DNA of 64,000 bases from JBGSYN01 sp041750975 (lineage in GTDB: Bacteria > Pseudomonadota > Alphaproteobacteria > Geminicoccales > Geminicoccaceae). Each line of letters opens with the position of its first letter. Positions within the stretch are counted from its first letter, which is position 1. Below the pieces are notes generated by a model, which worked only from the letters and a program-made list of their open reading frames with translations, did not search any database and was not told the DNA's origin. The stretch is from assembly GCA_041750975.1 (NCBI GenBank), contig JBGSYN010000148.1, positions 1 to 64,000 on the forward strand, given 5' to 3'. Position numbers and translations under genes: made by a program. Shown here one piece after another: positions 51,127 through 60,190 of the stretch.

Positions 51127-53793
51127 ATGGATGTTGTCGTTGTCGAATCGCCGACCAAAGCTAAGACAATCGCAAAATATCTGGGCGACGGCTATCAAGT
51201 TCTCGCAAGCTACGGCCACGTTCGCGATTTGCCGGAATCCGAAGGCTCGGTGCTGCCCGACGAAGATTTTCTGATGCATTGGGAGCCGCTGAAAAAGCGG
51301 GGCGATCCGATCGGCGATATCGCCAAGGCTCTGAAGCACGCGGACCATCTCTTTCTCGCCACCGATCCCGATCGCGAAGGCGAAGCAATCTCCTGGCATC
51401 TGTTTTCCGTGTTGGACGAGCGTGGCGCCATTAACGGCGTCGACGTCAAGCGCGTTGTCTTCCATGAGGTGACCAAACGCGCGGTCGAGGACGCCATCGC
51501 CCACTCCAGGGCGCTCGACGAAAACCTGATCGATGCTTATCGCGCCCGCCGGGCTCTCGACTATCTGGTCGGATACACCCTCTCGCCGGTGCTCTGGCGG
51601 AAGCTTCCCGGCAGTCGTTCGGCCGGTCGCGTGCAATCCGTGGCGTTGCGGTTGATTTGCGAGCGCGAATCCGAAATCGAAGCCTTCGAGCTCCAGGAAT
51701 ATTGGACCATTGAAGCTTTGTTGCAGACGCCGCGCGCCGAGGAATTCAAGGCGCGGCTGAGCCATCTCGACGGCAAGAAACTCGACAAGTTCGATCTCGC
51801 CAATGAGGCGCAGGCCAAGGCTGCCGTTGCCGCGATCGAGCGTTCCACACTCGCGGTGGTCGACGTCGAAAAGAAGCAGGTCGGACGCAATCCCGCACCG
51901 CCCTTCAGTACCTCGACCCTGCAGCAGGAGGCGTCGCGCAAGCTCGGTTTTTCCGCCGACCGCACGATGAAGACGGCGCAGCGTTTGTTCGAAGGGATCA
52001 ATGTGGGTGGCGAGACCGTCGGCCTCATCACCTATATGCGGACCGATTCGGTGCAGATCTCCAACGATGCGATGAGTGCCTGCCGCAAGGTCATCGACAA
52101 GAGATACGGCGCGAATTTCGTGCCGGAAAAGCCCCGCTTCTTCAAGACTCGGACGAAGAATGCGCAAGAGGCGCACGAGGCGATCCGCCCCACCGATCTT
52201 TTCAGAGCACCCGATGGTTTGAGCCGGGCCCTGGGCGGTGACGAGGGCCGGCTCTACGACCTGATCTGGCGGCGCACACTGGCGAGCCAGATGGCGGCGG
52301 CGCAGATGAACCGGGTCGGCATCGATATCAAGGGACCCGAAGGCAATGTGATGCTGCGGGCGACCGGTCAGACGATCGCGTTCGAAGGCTTCCTCAAGGT
52401 TTATCGGGAGGGCCGCGACGAAGTACCGGAAGACGATGACGAGGGGCGCATCCTGCCGGAAATGGCCGCAGGCGAAGCGCTCCGGCGTCGAAACGTCGAG
52501 GCGGCACAGCACCATACCGAGCCGCCGCCGCGTTTCACCGAAGCGAGCCTGGTCAAGCGCCTCGAGGAACTCGGCATCGGTCGGCCCTCGACCTACGCCA
52601 ATATCATCTCGGTATTGCAAGACCGCGACTATGTGCGGCTGGAGCAAAAGCGTTTCGTGCCCGAAGATCGCGGACGCATCGTTACCGCGTTCTTGACGGA
52701 TTTCTTCGACCGCTATGTGCGGCCGGACTTCACCGCCGATCTCGAGAACAAGCTTGATGGCGTGGCCGGTGGCGAGTTACGCTGGAAGGACGTGCTCAGA
52801 GAGTTCTGGGATCCTTTCTTCGAGCGGACCGCAGACGTCAAGGAAAGGCGTACGGCCGAAGTTATCGATGCGCTGAATACGGCTCTTGCCAGAAAGCTCT
52901 TCCCGCCGCGGCCGGATGGCGCCGATGCCAGGCTTTGTCCGTTGTGCGAGGATGGCAATCTGAGCCTCAAGCTTGGCCGTTTCGGTGCCTTTATCGGCTG
53001 TTCGAACTATCCACGCTGTCGCTACACACGGCAGCTCGGCGAGGGCGCGGATGATGGCCAGAGTGCCGTCAATCGCGACCGGATGATCGGCGTTGACCCC
53101 GGGAACGATGAGGAGGTCTGGCTCAAGAAAGGCCGCTATGGCTCCTATCTTCAGCGCGGCACTGGCGACGAGCCCAAGCGGTCGTCGCTGCCGCCGAATG
53201 TGGTGCCGGAGGAGATCGATCTCGAGTTTGCGCTGCGGATCCTGGCATTGCCGCGCGAGGTCGGCCAAGACCCGGAATCGAAAAAGCCTGTCATTGCCGG
53301 TATCAACCGCTATGGGCCTTTCATCGAGCTCGACGGCAAGTTCGTTCGCCTTGCCGAAGATGATGACGTCCTTGCGATCGGCATGAATCGCGCACTGCAT
53401 CTTCTGGCCGAGGCGAAACCTGCGCGTGGCCAGGGAACCGGCAGCACCAAGCCGCTCAAGGAACTCGGCGAACATCCCCATGACAAGAAGCCGGTGACGA
53501 TCCTTGCCGGCCGTTTTGGACCCTACATCAAGCACGCAAAGACAAATGTCAGCCTGCCGAAAAGCCTGGCACCGGAAGACGTGGATCTCGAGAAAGCCAT
53601 CGAGCTGATCGCGGCCAAGGAAGAGCGCAGCAATAAGGGCGGCGGCAAGGGCAAGAAGGCAGCGAAAGCCACGAAAACCAAGGCAAGCGAGACGAAAGCC
53701 CCGCCGAAGCGCAAGGCAGCGGCGAAATCGGCAGGTTCCAAGGCGAAAAAGAGCGGGAGCGCCAAGGCTGCCGGTGCCGGTGACAGGAGCTGA
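51127..53793 (+). CDS. topA: DNA topoisomerase I
   Basis: An 888-residue type IA topoisomerase relaxing negative supercoils. TOPRIM opening VVVESPTKAKTIAKYLG and ATDPDREGEAISWH near residue 78, catalytic Tyr in GLITYMRTDSVQIS near residue 302, and EAHEAIRPTDL. One Cys4-type zinc element is visible near residues 600-635 (CPLCEDG, CSNYPRC), followed by topo-C repeats (GPYIKHAKTNVSLP) and a Lys-, Ala-rich basic tail. The stop shares one base with the rnr start, so the genes are coupled. Confidence 0.96.
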   Translation: MDVVVVESPTKAKTIAKYLGDGYQVLASYGHVRDLPESEGSVLPDEDFLMHWEPLKKRGDPIGDIAKALKHADHLFLATDPDREGEAISWHLFSVLDERGAINGVDVKRVVFHEVTKRAVEDAIAHSRALDENLIDAYRARRALDYLVGYTLSPVLWRKLPGSRSAGRVQSVALRLICERESEIEAFELQEYWTIEALLQTPRAEEFKARLSHLDGKKLDKFDLANEAQAKAAVAAIERSTLAVVDVEKKQVGRNPAPPFSTSTLQQEASRKLGFSADRTMKTAQRLFEGINVGGETVGLITYMRTDSVQISNDAMSACRKVIDKRYGANFVPEKPRFFKTRTKNAQEAHEAIRPTDLFRAPDGLSRALGGDEGRLYDLIWRRTLASQMAAAQMNRVGIDIKGPEGNVMLRATGQTIAFEGFLKVYREGRDEVPEDDDEGRILPEMAAGEALRRRNVEAAQHHTEPPPRFTEASLVKRLEELGIGRPSTYANIISVLQDRDYVRLEQKRFVPEDRGRIVTAFLTDFFDRYVRPDFTADLENKLDGVAGGELRWKDVLREFWDPFFERTADVKERRTAEVIDALNTALARKLFPPRPDGADARLCPLCEDGNLSLKLGRFGAFIGCSNYPRCRYTRQLGEGADDGQSAVNRDRMIGVDPGNDEEVWLKKGRYGSYLQRGTGDEPKRSSLPPNVVPEEIDLEFALRILALPREVGQDPESKKPVIAGINRYGPFIELDGKFVRLAEDDDVLAIGMNRALHLLAEAKPARGQGTGSTKPLKELGEHPHDKKPVTILAGRFGPYIKHAKTNVSLPKSLAPEDVDLEKAIELIAAKEERSNKGGGKGKKAAKATKTKASETKAPPKRKAAAKSAGSKAKKSGSAKAAGAGDRS

Positions 53794-56054
53794 TGGCCGA
53801 GCGCAAGAGTCGCCATCAAGCCAGAGGCCGGGGCGGCGAGCCGGACAAGGAAGACGTCCTTGCCTTCATTGCAGAACATGGGGCCGAACTAGGCAAGCGT
53901 GAGTTGATGCATGCCCTCGGCCTCAAGGGCAAGGCGCGAACCGAGGCCAAGCGAACCATGAGGGCGATGCGCAAGGCAGCGGGCGTCAAGGAAACCGGTG
54001 GCTACGAGAATGACGGTTTGCCGGCGGTCGGGCTCGCCGATATGGTGGGGATCGACGAAGACGGTCTGCCCGTTCTCCGGGCCGCGCGGGATCAGGAAGC
54101 CGAGGTCAGGCTGGCGGCACGCAGTCGTATCGAGCCCGGAATCGGGGATCGCTTTCTTGCGCGGTTCTCACTGCTCGAGGACGGCAGTTATCGTGCCGAT
54201 CCGATCAAGATCCTGCCACGGCGGCCGCGCGAGGTCGTCGGTGTTGCGGAGAAGACCGGCAGTCGCTGGAGGTTGCGGCCGCTGGGGCGTAATCGCGGCG
54301 ACGAATGGGAACTGCTGTTGGTTCCCGACGTCGATCTGGCGCATGGCGATCTGGTTCGGGCCGAGGCCGATCGGAGCAAGAGCTTCGGAATGCCACGAGC
54401 GACGGTAAGCGAGCGGCTCGGTCATCCCGACGATCCGGCCACCGTGAGCCTGGCCGTGGCCGTCACCGCGCGTCTGCCGATGCAATTCGACGAAAAAACT
54501 CTGGCCGAAGCGGCAGCGGCAAAACCTGTAGGCCTCGGCAAAAGACGGGATCTTCGTCATTTCGATCTGGTGACGATCGATGGTGAAGATGCCCGGGACT
54601 TCGACGATGCCGTATGGGCCGGACCCGATGAGGCGCCGGACAACCGCGGTGGCCATCGCCTGTTGGTGGCGATCGCCGATGTCGCGCACTATGTTCGGCC
54701 CGGCTCGGCACTCGATCGCGAGGCCCAGGAGCGCGGCAACTCGGTCTATTTTCCCGACCGCGTCATTCCGATGCTGCCGGAGGCGCTTTCCAACGATCTA
54801 TGCTCGCTGAGGCCCCACGAGGATCGCGCCTGCCTTGCCGTTGAAATGCGCATCGGGCCGCAAGGCCGCTTGATGGACCATCGCTTCGTGCGCGGCCTGA
54901 TGCGGTCCCGTGCCCGGCTGACCTATGAGCAGGTGCAGGCCGCCTTCGAAGGTGCCGCCGATCCGGTTGCCGAGCCAATATTGAGCACCGTGATCGCACC
55001 GCTTTACCGAGCCTATGAAGCGTTGGCGGTGGCACGCAAGCGGCGCGGCACGATCGAGCTCGATTTGTCGGAGCGGCGGGTGCGCTTCGACGAGACCGGC
55101 AAGCCGATTGCAATCGAGCCGAGACAGCGCCTTTCTAGCAACTGCCTGATCGAGGAATTCATGATTGCCGCCAATGTCGCCGCAGCGCGCGAATTGGGGC
55201 GGCGCAAGCAGCCCTTGCTCTATCGTGTGCATGACAAGCCCGATGCCCTCAAGCTCGAGGCACTGGCGCAATATTTGGCCGAACTCGATATCGCCTGGAA
55301 CCGGCAGTCGAAAAAGCCCGGCGATTTCACGCAACTGATCCGGTCGGTCAAGGATCACGATCTGCACGACATGATTGCGAGCTTCGTGCTGCGCGCACAG
55401 GCACAAGCGATCTATGATCCTGAAAATCGCGGCCATTTCGGGCTCAATCTGCAGGAGTATGCACACTTCACCTCGCCGATCCGCCGCTACAGCGATCTCG
55501 TGGTGCATCGTGCCCTGATTTACTCGCTCGGTCTTCCCGGTGCTGGCGCTTCGACCTCCGGGGACGATGAGGGAAGCTTGAGCAAGCTTGGCGAACATCT
55601 TTCGAGCACCGAGCGGCGGGCCATGGAGGCCGAGCGGAAAGCGCTCCAGAAGTTCGTCACACTCCTGATGGCGGATCAGGTCGGAGCTTGTTTCGAGGGC
55701 CGCGTAATCAGCGTTCATCGGTTCGGCATGTTCGTATCCCTGAACGAAAGCGGTGCCGAGGGTCTCGTTCCGGTCTCGAGCCTTGGCTCGGATTTCTTCA
55801 TGCACGATGAGCGGGATCATGCGCTGGTCGGCAGGCGCACTGGCGAGCGTTATGGCCTGGGTGATCGGGTCGAGGTCGAGCTTGCGGCCGTCGACAAGGT
55901 CGAGGGGCAGTTGAATTTCCTCATCAAGAACCACTATCCGGCTCGATCAGGAGCCAAACGAACCAAGCGCGCGACGACCGAACATCATGGCGCCAAACGC
56001 ACAGTCTACGGGAAACGGCGCGCAACCTCGCGACGGGACAGCCGATCGGCTTGA
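53793..56054 (+). CDS. rnr: Ribonuclease R
   Basis: A 753-residue 3'-5' exoribonuclease that degrades structured RNA. An N-terminal winged helix (KEDVLAFIAEHGAELGKREL) precedes cold-shock-like RNA domains; the RNB catalytic domain has IDGEDARDFDDAVWA near residues 262-276 with the metal aspartates, and EFMIAANVAAARELG and FTSPIRRYSDLVVHRALI near 560; the S1 domain follows near 620 (GRVISVHRFGMFVSLNESG), then a basic tail. Overlaps topA by one base; rpmG lies 68 bases downstream. Confidence 0.95.
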   Translation: MAERKSRHQARGRGGEPDKEDVLAFIAEHGAELGKRELMHALGLKGKARTEAKRTMRAMRKAAGVKETGGYENDGLPAVGLADMVGIDEDGLPVLRAARDQEAEVRLAARSRIEPGIGDRFLARFSLLEDGSYRADPIKILPRRPREVVGVAEKTGSRWRLRPLGRNRGDEWELLLVPDVDLAHGDLVRAEADRSKSFGMPRATVSERLGHPDDPATVSLAVAVTARLPMQFDEKTLAEAAAAKPVGLGKRRDLRHFDLVTIDGEDARDFDDAVWAGPDEAPDNRGGHRLLVAIADVAHYVRPGSALDREAQERGNSVYFPDRVIPMLPEALSNDLCSLRPHEDRACLAVEMRIGPQGRLMDHRFVRGLMRSRARLTYEQVQAAFEGAADPVAEPILSTVIAPLYRAYEALAVARKRRGTIELDLSERRVRFDETGKPIAIEPRQRLSSNCLIEEFMIAANVAAARELGRRKQPLLYRVHDKPDALKLEALAQYLAELDIAWNRQSKKPGDFTQLIRSVKDHDLHDMIASFVLRAQAQAIYDPENRGHFGLNLQEYAHFTSPIRRYSDLVVHRALIYSLGLPGAGASTSGDDEGSLSKLGEHLSSTERRAMEAERKALQKFVTLLMADQVGACFEGRVISVHRFGMFVSLNESGAEGLVPVSSLGSDFFMHDERDHALVGRRTGERYGLGDRVEVELAAVDKVEGQLNFLIKNHYPARSGAKRTKRATTEHHGAKRTVYGKRRATSRRDSRSA

Positions 56055-56122
56055 CACAAAGCCGGCCGTCAATATTTTCAAAGCGACGCTCGTAACTCCC
56101 TGACATCCAGAGGATTAAGGTA

Positions 56123-56290
56123 ATGGCCAAGCCAAGCACGGTGCTGATTAAGCTCGTGAGTACCGCCGATACCGGGTATTTCTACACGACCCGGAAGAAT
56201 GCCAAGAACACCACCGAAAAGATGAACTTCAAGAAGTACGATCCGGTTGCTCGCAAACATGTCGAGTTCAAGGAGGCCAAGATCAAATAG
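56123..56290 (+). CDS. rpmG: 50S ribosomal protein L33
   Basis: A 55-residue basic protein. Translation begins MAKPSTVLIKLVSTADTGYF and ends VEFKEAKIK; the central YTTRKNAKNTTEKMNFKKYD is the L33 hallmark. The two cysteine pairs that bind zinc in some L33 forms are absent, so it is the zinc-independent type. AGGATTAAGG lies before the ATG. It is a component of the large subunit near the E site. Confidence 0.95.
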   Translation: MAKPSTVLIKLVSTADTGYFYTTRKNAKNTTEKMNFKKYDPVARKHVEFKEAKIK

Positions 56291-56308
56291 TCTCCATCCC
56301 AGGTACCG

Positions 56309-57295
56309 GTGGCGATGAGGCTTTGCGGGCGCTTTCGCCGGTGGCTGTCGGGCTTGATAGTGGCGGTTCTGAGTGGTGTGCCGCTCGCGGTTGAGGCGGT
56401 CGAACCGGGTACGCCACTCGTTTTGAAGGATGGTCGCATTGCCCAGGTTGCGGTGCACGTGCTCCTGTTCGAGGCCGGTAGCGGAGAATTAACGAAAAGT
56501 AGCGAAACGGCACTCCGCGACATCGCCGCTTCCATCCACGACGATTGTTTTCTCACCGCCCAGGCGATCGGACATGTTGAAATGGAGGTGGCCGACGAGG
56601 CGGACATTCTGGCGGCCCATAGTTTGGCAAGGGCCCGCGCGGATCGCGTGCAAACGATGTTGATCGAGGCCGGATTGCCCGAGGATTCCATCGTGAGTGT
56701 CTGGGATTGGCAGTTCAGTGTGCCTCAACCTGTGGTGACTCTCTGGGTCTTTTCCCTCAATTCGGACACCGATTGCGCAAATTCCTCGGAAGATTCAGTG
56801 CCGGTAGCAGCATTGGCGGAACCTCAGCCCGCTGAGGTGCCAACCGTCCGACCTGAAGCGGAGGCAATCGAAGCTGATGCAGGACCAGAGGAAACGCTGG
56901 AAATAGCTAAGGCCTCTACAAGCCAACCCGCCGACGAGATCGCTCCACCGCTTGAGGGAGGCGTCACCGCGGTTCATACAGTGCCCTTCGATATCAACAG
57001 CAGCTATTTCGGCGCGAATGTCGGCCGCGAGTTGCGGGCGCTGATGCGAGACCTGCCCGAGGGCCGGTCCTATCGTGTGACACTGAGCGCGGCAGTCGGT
57101 ACCGGTGACGTCAGAGGTGCCGACACAGCCGAGGAAGCTGCTCGCTACAATCGCTGGATAGCCGAAGAACGCGGCCGGCGTGTGATCGACTGGCTCAAAG
57201 CCAATGCGGGCGATCGCAGCCTCACCTTCGACGAGAGCTTAATCGAAAACGATTCGTCCCGCAGGGTCGTTGTCGGCATAGCGCCCGCGGATTAG
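56309..57295 (+). CDS. Exported protein with two OmpA-like halves
   Basis: A 328-residue protein with an export signal (RRWLSGLIVAVLSGVPLAVEA, cleavage near residue 31). Two copies of an OmpA/MotB-type peptidoglycan-binding fold seem to be present, in degenerate form: HVLLFEAGSGELTKSSETALRDI with ARARADRVQTMLIEAGLP, and VPFDINSSYFGANVGRELRAL with RNRW-like NRWIAEERGRRVIDWLKANAG. A Glu-, Ala-, Pro-rich linker (about 165-215) joins them. GTG 56309 or ATG 56315 can start it. Function unknown; an envelope tether is a reasonable guess. Confidence 0.62.
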   Translation: MAMRLCGRFRRWLSGLIVAVLSGVPLAVEAVEPGTPLVLKDGRIAQVAVHVLLFEAGSGELTKSSETALRDIAASIHDDCFLTAQAIGHVEMEVADEADILAAHSLARARADRVQTMLIEAGLPEDSIVSVWDWQFSVPQPVVTLWVFSLNSDTDCANSSEDSVPVAALAEPQPAEVPTVRPEAEAIEADAGPEETLEIAKASTSQPADEIAPPLEGGVTAVHTVPFDINSSYFGANVGRELRALMRDLPEGRSYRVTLSAAVGTGDVRGADTAEEAARYNRWIAEERGRRVIDWLKANAGDRSLTFDESLIENDSSRRVVVGIAPAD

Positions 57296-57330
57296 GGTCG
57301 AGATCATCAAAATCCAAGGGGAGGTGGGTC

Positions 57331-58239
57331 ATGGCGATGGCCTTCGGCATCGATCTCGGCGGTACCAAGATCGAGATCATTGCCCTCGATGAGGACGGCA
57401 ATGAGAAGCTGCGTCGTCGCACCTCGACGCCTCAGCAATACGACGCCACGTTAGAGGCGATCAAAGACCTGGTCGACGCGGCCGAAGCGGATCTCGGCTT
57501 GCAGGGTACGCTTGGGATCAGTCATCCGGGCGCCATCTCCCCTGCTACGGGCCTGATGAAGAACGCCAACTCGACATGGCTCAATGGCAGGTCATTCGAC
57601 AAGGATCTTCAAGCCCATCTCGAGCGGCCGATCGCCTTCACCAATGACGCCAATTGCCTGGCGCTGTCGGAGGCGACCGATGGCGCGGGCGCCGGTGCGG
57701 GCGTGGTTTTCGGGGTGATCATCGGCACTGGCGTGGGCGGGGGTATCGCCGCCAACGGCAAGGTATTGAGCGGGCCGAACGCTGTCGCGGGGGAATGGGG
57801 ACATGTCCCGCTGCCCTGGCCGCGGGATGACGAACGACCGGGACCCGATTGTTATTGTGGTCTCAAGGGCTGCGTGGAGACCTGGCTTTCCGGCACGGGC
57901 TTTGCCGCGGATCATGCGCGTACCACCGGAGATGCTCTCAGAGGCCCCGATATCATAGTAAAAGCCGCTGCGGGCGACAGTGCGGCAATAGCCGCCATCG
58001 AGCGCTATGAGGATCGGCTTGCGCGCGGTCTCGCCATCATCATCAATATTCTGGATCCCGATGTCATCGTCCTTGGCGGCGGCATGTCCAACGTCCAACG
58101 GCTCTACACGAATGTCCCGTCGCTCTGGGGTCGCCATGCCTTCACCGACGAGGTGCGCACCGGTCTTAAGGCGGCTCGTTTCGGCGATAGCTCGGGCGTT
58201 CGTGGAGCCGCATGGCTGGGCCGTGACCTGGCGGCCTGA
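57331..58239 (+). CDS. ROK-family sugar kinase (fructokinase-like)
   Basis: A 302-residue kinase. ATP phosphate loop FGIDLGGTKIEIIALDEDG near residue 5, catalytic Asp in FTNDANCLALSEA near residue 107, and the ROK zinc signature with GEWGHVPLP and CYCGLKGCVETWLSGTG near residues 153-190. Closest in outline to fructokinase/Mak of E. coli; glucose or other hexoses cannot be excluded. A strong GGGGAGG site precedes the ATG. It ends flush with the convergent eipB gene. Confidence 0.9.
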   Translation: MAMAFGIDLGGTKIEIIALDEDGNEKLRRRTSTPQQYDATLEAIKDLVDAAEADLGLQGTLGISHPGAISPATGLMKNANSTWLNGRSFDKDLQAHLERPIAFTNDANCLALSEATDGAGAGAGVVFGVIIGTGVGGGIAANGKVLSGPNAVAGEWGHVPLPWPRDDERPGPDCYCGLKGCVETWLSGTGFAADHARTTGDALRGPDIIVKAAAGDSAAIAAIERYEDRLARGLAIIINILDPDVIVLGGGMSNVQRLYTNVPSLWGRHAFTDEVRTGLKAARFGDSSGVRGAAWLGRDLAA

Positions 58240-59022
58240 TCAGGTGCAGTCCGGATGGTCGAGCCACTCGAGCGATGCCCGCTCACCCTCGAGAACGAAA
58301 TCGCCATAATCGATGATGACGTCGTCGATGACGCCATCGCTACCGAGATAATAGCCAATCTCGGTGACCGGAACTTCACTGGTGCCATCGGTCGGAAAGA
58401 ATGCGAGACGCACGCGCCACCCTTTGACAGGGGTGTCCTCGACGTCTTTCGGATGGGCGATCACGGCGTTCACGGTCATCAGTGGATCGGGACCTGAGCC
58501 TGTAAACAATTCGCGCGTGACCATCAGATCGCCGGCCTCAGCCGCTTCGATCAACGTCATGACATGGGCTGTCGGAAACTCGGTGCCGGCTGGCAATCGT
58601 ACCGTTTCCAAGGTCGGCACTTCGAAGTCGGCAGTACCCGCGTCCTTCCCACTGGCGAAACTGGCTTCGCCACGAAACTCCTCGAGTTTCGTCTCGCCTT
58701 GGAAATACACCGTCGTAAAGCGCAATTTGGTGTGGTCGAGCGATTCCCAATTGGTGGAATGGACATCGTACGTAAAGTCCTGGCCCTCTTCGGTATCGGC
58801 AACGAAACCCAATCGCTGGCGACTCTCCCAACCATCGCAATCGCGGCGGTACTCGACCACCAGACCGCCGCTGGCGTCGATCACACCCGAACTCGCCTCG
58901 CCGCTGGCGAGATTCAGGCGATACGCTGCACGATGGGCTTGCAGTTCGGCCCAGGCATCTGCCGACGGCAAGCTGACGACGATAACAGCGGCGGCGCAGC
59001 AGAAGAGGGATCGGCCCATCAT
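58240..59022 (-). CDS. eipB: Cell-envelope integrity protein EipB (DUF1849)
   Basis: A 260-residue periplasmic protein with a Sec signal (GRSLFCCAAAVIVVSLPSADAWA, given here in pieces at residues 2-24). The mature domain opens with LQAHRAAYRLNLAS and has the two family cysteines, one in YRRDCDGW and one in the last residues LDHPDC, which form a disulfide in characterised EipB. EipB is a spiral beta protein needed for envelope integrity in Brucella. Start at ATG 59022 behind GGGAGA; an upstream ATG at 59082 adds a non-family leader. Confidence 0.86.
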   Translation of the reverse strand: MMGRSLFCCAAAVIVVSLPSADAWAELQAHRAAYRLNLASGEASSGVIDASGGLVVEYRRDCDGWESRQRLGFVADTEEGQDFTYDVHSTNWESLDHTKLRFTTVYFQGETKLEEFRGEASFASGKDAGTADFEVPTLETVRLPAGTEFPTAHVMTLIEAAEAGDLMVTRELFTGSGPDPLMTVNAVIAHPKDVEDTPVKGWRVRLAFFPTDGTSEVPVTEIGYYLGSDGVIDDVIIDYGDFVLEGERASLEWLDHPDCT

Positions 59023-59144
59023 GTTTCTCCCAAGACGCCGGGCCCCTGAAGCCGCGGCGTGAGAGTAGGAACCTAGCGTCACGTCTTCGATGCGCCAATA
59101 AGGACCTTAAAGAAACTTACGATTTGGTGGAATAAATTGCAGCT

Positions 59145-60053
59145 CTACCTTGTGGGTACGGGCTTTTCGCCACGATAGTCGTAAAAGCCGCGCTGCGTCT
59201 TTCGGCCCAGCCAGCCGGCCTCGACATATTTTACGAGGAGCGGACAGGGCCGGTATTTGCTATCCGCCAGTCCTTCATGAAGCACTCCCATAATGGCAAG
59301 GCAGGTGTCGAGGCCGATGAAATCGGCAAGCTCCAACGGGCCCATCGGATGATTTGCGCCAAGCTTCATCGCGGTGTCGATACTGACGACATTGCCGACA
59401 CCCTCGTAGAGCGTATAGACCGCTTCGTTGATCATGGGCAGGAGGATGCGATTGACGATGAACGCCGGGAAATCCTCGGCTGTGACCGAGGTTTTGCCGA
59501 GCTTTTCGCTGACCTCGACCACCGCGCGATAGGTGTCGTCCTGCGTGGCGATGCCTCGAATGATCTCGACCAGCTTCATCACCGGCACCGGATTCATGAA
59601 ATGCATCCCGATGAAGCGCTCAGGCCGGTCGGTTTGCGCTGCAAGCCTCGTGATCGAGATCGATGAGGTGTTGGTGGCGACGATGGCCTCGGCCTTGATC
59701 CTCGGCAACAAATTCTCGAATATCTTGTGCTTGGTCGTTTCGTTCTCTGTGGCCGCCTCGACGATCAGTTCGCAGTCGCCAAGCGCATCGTACTCGGTGC
59801 TGAATGTGATCCGCGCCAGGGACTGCGATTTTTCGTCGTCGGTAAAGGCACCCTTGGAGATCTGACGATCGAGCAGTTTCATCATCAGCGCGCGTGAATT
59901 TTCGAGCTGCTGGATTGAAACATCGACCAGCCGGACATCATATCCGGCGACCGCGGCCACCTGGGCGATCCCGCCGCCCATCTGCCCGGCGCCGATCACG
60001 CCGATCCGCTGCACCGTGCCGAGCGGCGGCAGAGCTTTTTGAGAGCCAGTCAT
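59145..60053 (-). CDS. hbdA: 3-hydroxybutyryl-CoA dehydrogenase
   Basis: A 302-residue NAD-dependent enzyme that interconverts acetoacetyl-CoA and (S)-3-hydroxybutyryl-CoA. Rossmann motif IGVIGAGQMGGGIAQVAA near residue 18, EAATENETTKHKIFE, catalytic His in GMHFMNPVPVMKLVEI near residue 150, and GANHPMGPLELADFIGLD in the dimer domain. Start set at ATG 60053 behind GGAGG; the frame is open 11 codons further. A perfect 15-bp palindrome lies 21 bases upstream of the start. Confidence 0.94.
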   Translation of the reverse strand: MTGSQKALPPLGTVQRIGVIGAGQMGGGIAQVAAVAGYDVRLVDVSIQQLENSRALMMKLLDRQISKGAFTDDEKSQSLARITFSTEYDALGDCELIVEAATENETTKHKIFENLLPRIKAEAIVATNTSSISITRLAAQTDRPERFIGMHFMNPVPVMKLVEIIRGIATQDDTYRAVVEVSEKLGKTSVTAEDFPAFIVNRILLPMINEAVYTLYEGVGNVVSIDTAMKLGANHPMGPLELADFIGLDTCLAIMGVLHEGLADSKYRPCPLLVKYVEAGWLGRKTQRGFYDYRGEKPVPTR

Positions 60054-60073
60054 CTGACACCTCCAGTCATCAT

Positions 60074-60088
60074 TTGTGCATTGCACAA
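60074..60088. promoter_or_regulatory. Perfect palindrome TTGTGCA-T-TGCACAA, probable operator
   Basis: A seven-base inverted repeat with a single central T, 20 bases ahead of the hbdA start codon. A related half TTGTGCA recurs at 60128-60134 within CGTTG-TG-CAACG (60126-60137). Symmetry and spacing fit a dimeric repressor of the TetR, GntR or PhaR kind; which one is not shown. Sites containing TGCA repeats are reported near PHB genes of alphaproteobacteria. Confidence 0.6.
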
Positions 60089-60190
60089 CGGAGGTAGAAT
60101 TATGCAGCGTTCGTTGTCAATGGGTCGTTGTGCAACGCAGTATAACGACCGCATTCAGGGGGCTGTCCCGGTCTGGATACCTGGAAACCT

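Noticed and set aside
51076..52647. 523-codon open frame on the minus strand
   Set aside because: It lies wholly opposite topA, whose TOPRIM and catalytic motifs are intact. No domain or ribosome binding site is seen for the opposite frame.
54798..55934. 378-codon open frame on the minus strand
   Set aside because: It is antisense to the RNase R catalytic domain, which carries all active-site residues.
60126..60137. CGTTG-TG-CAACG as an independent operator
   Set aside because: Only five-base arms; more likely a half-site companion of the strong palindrome at 60074-60088, so not listed alone.
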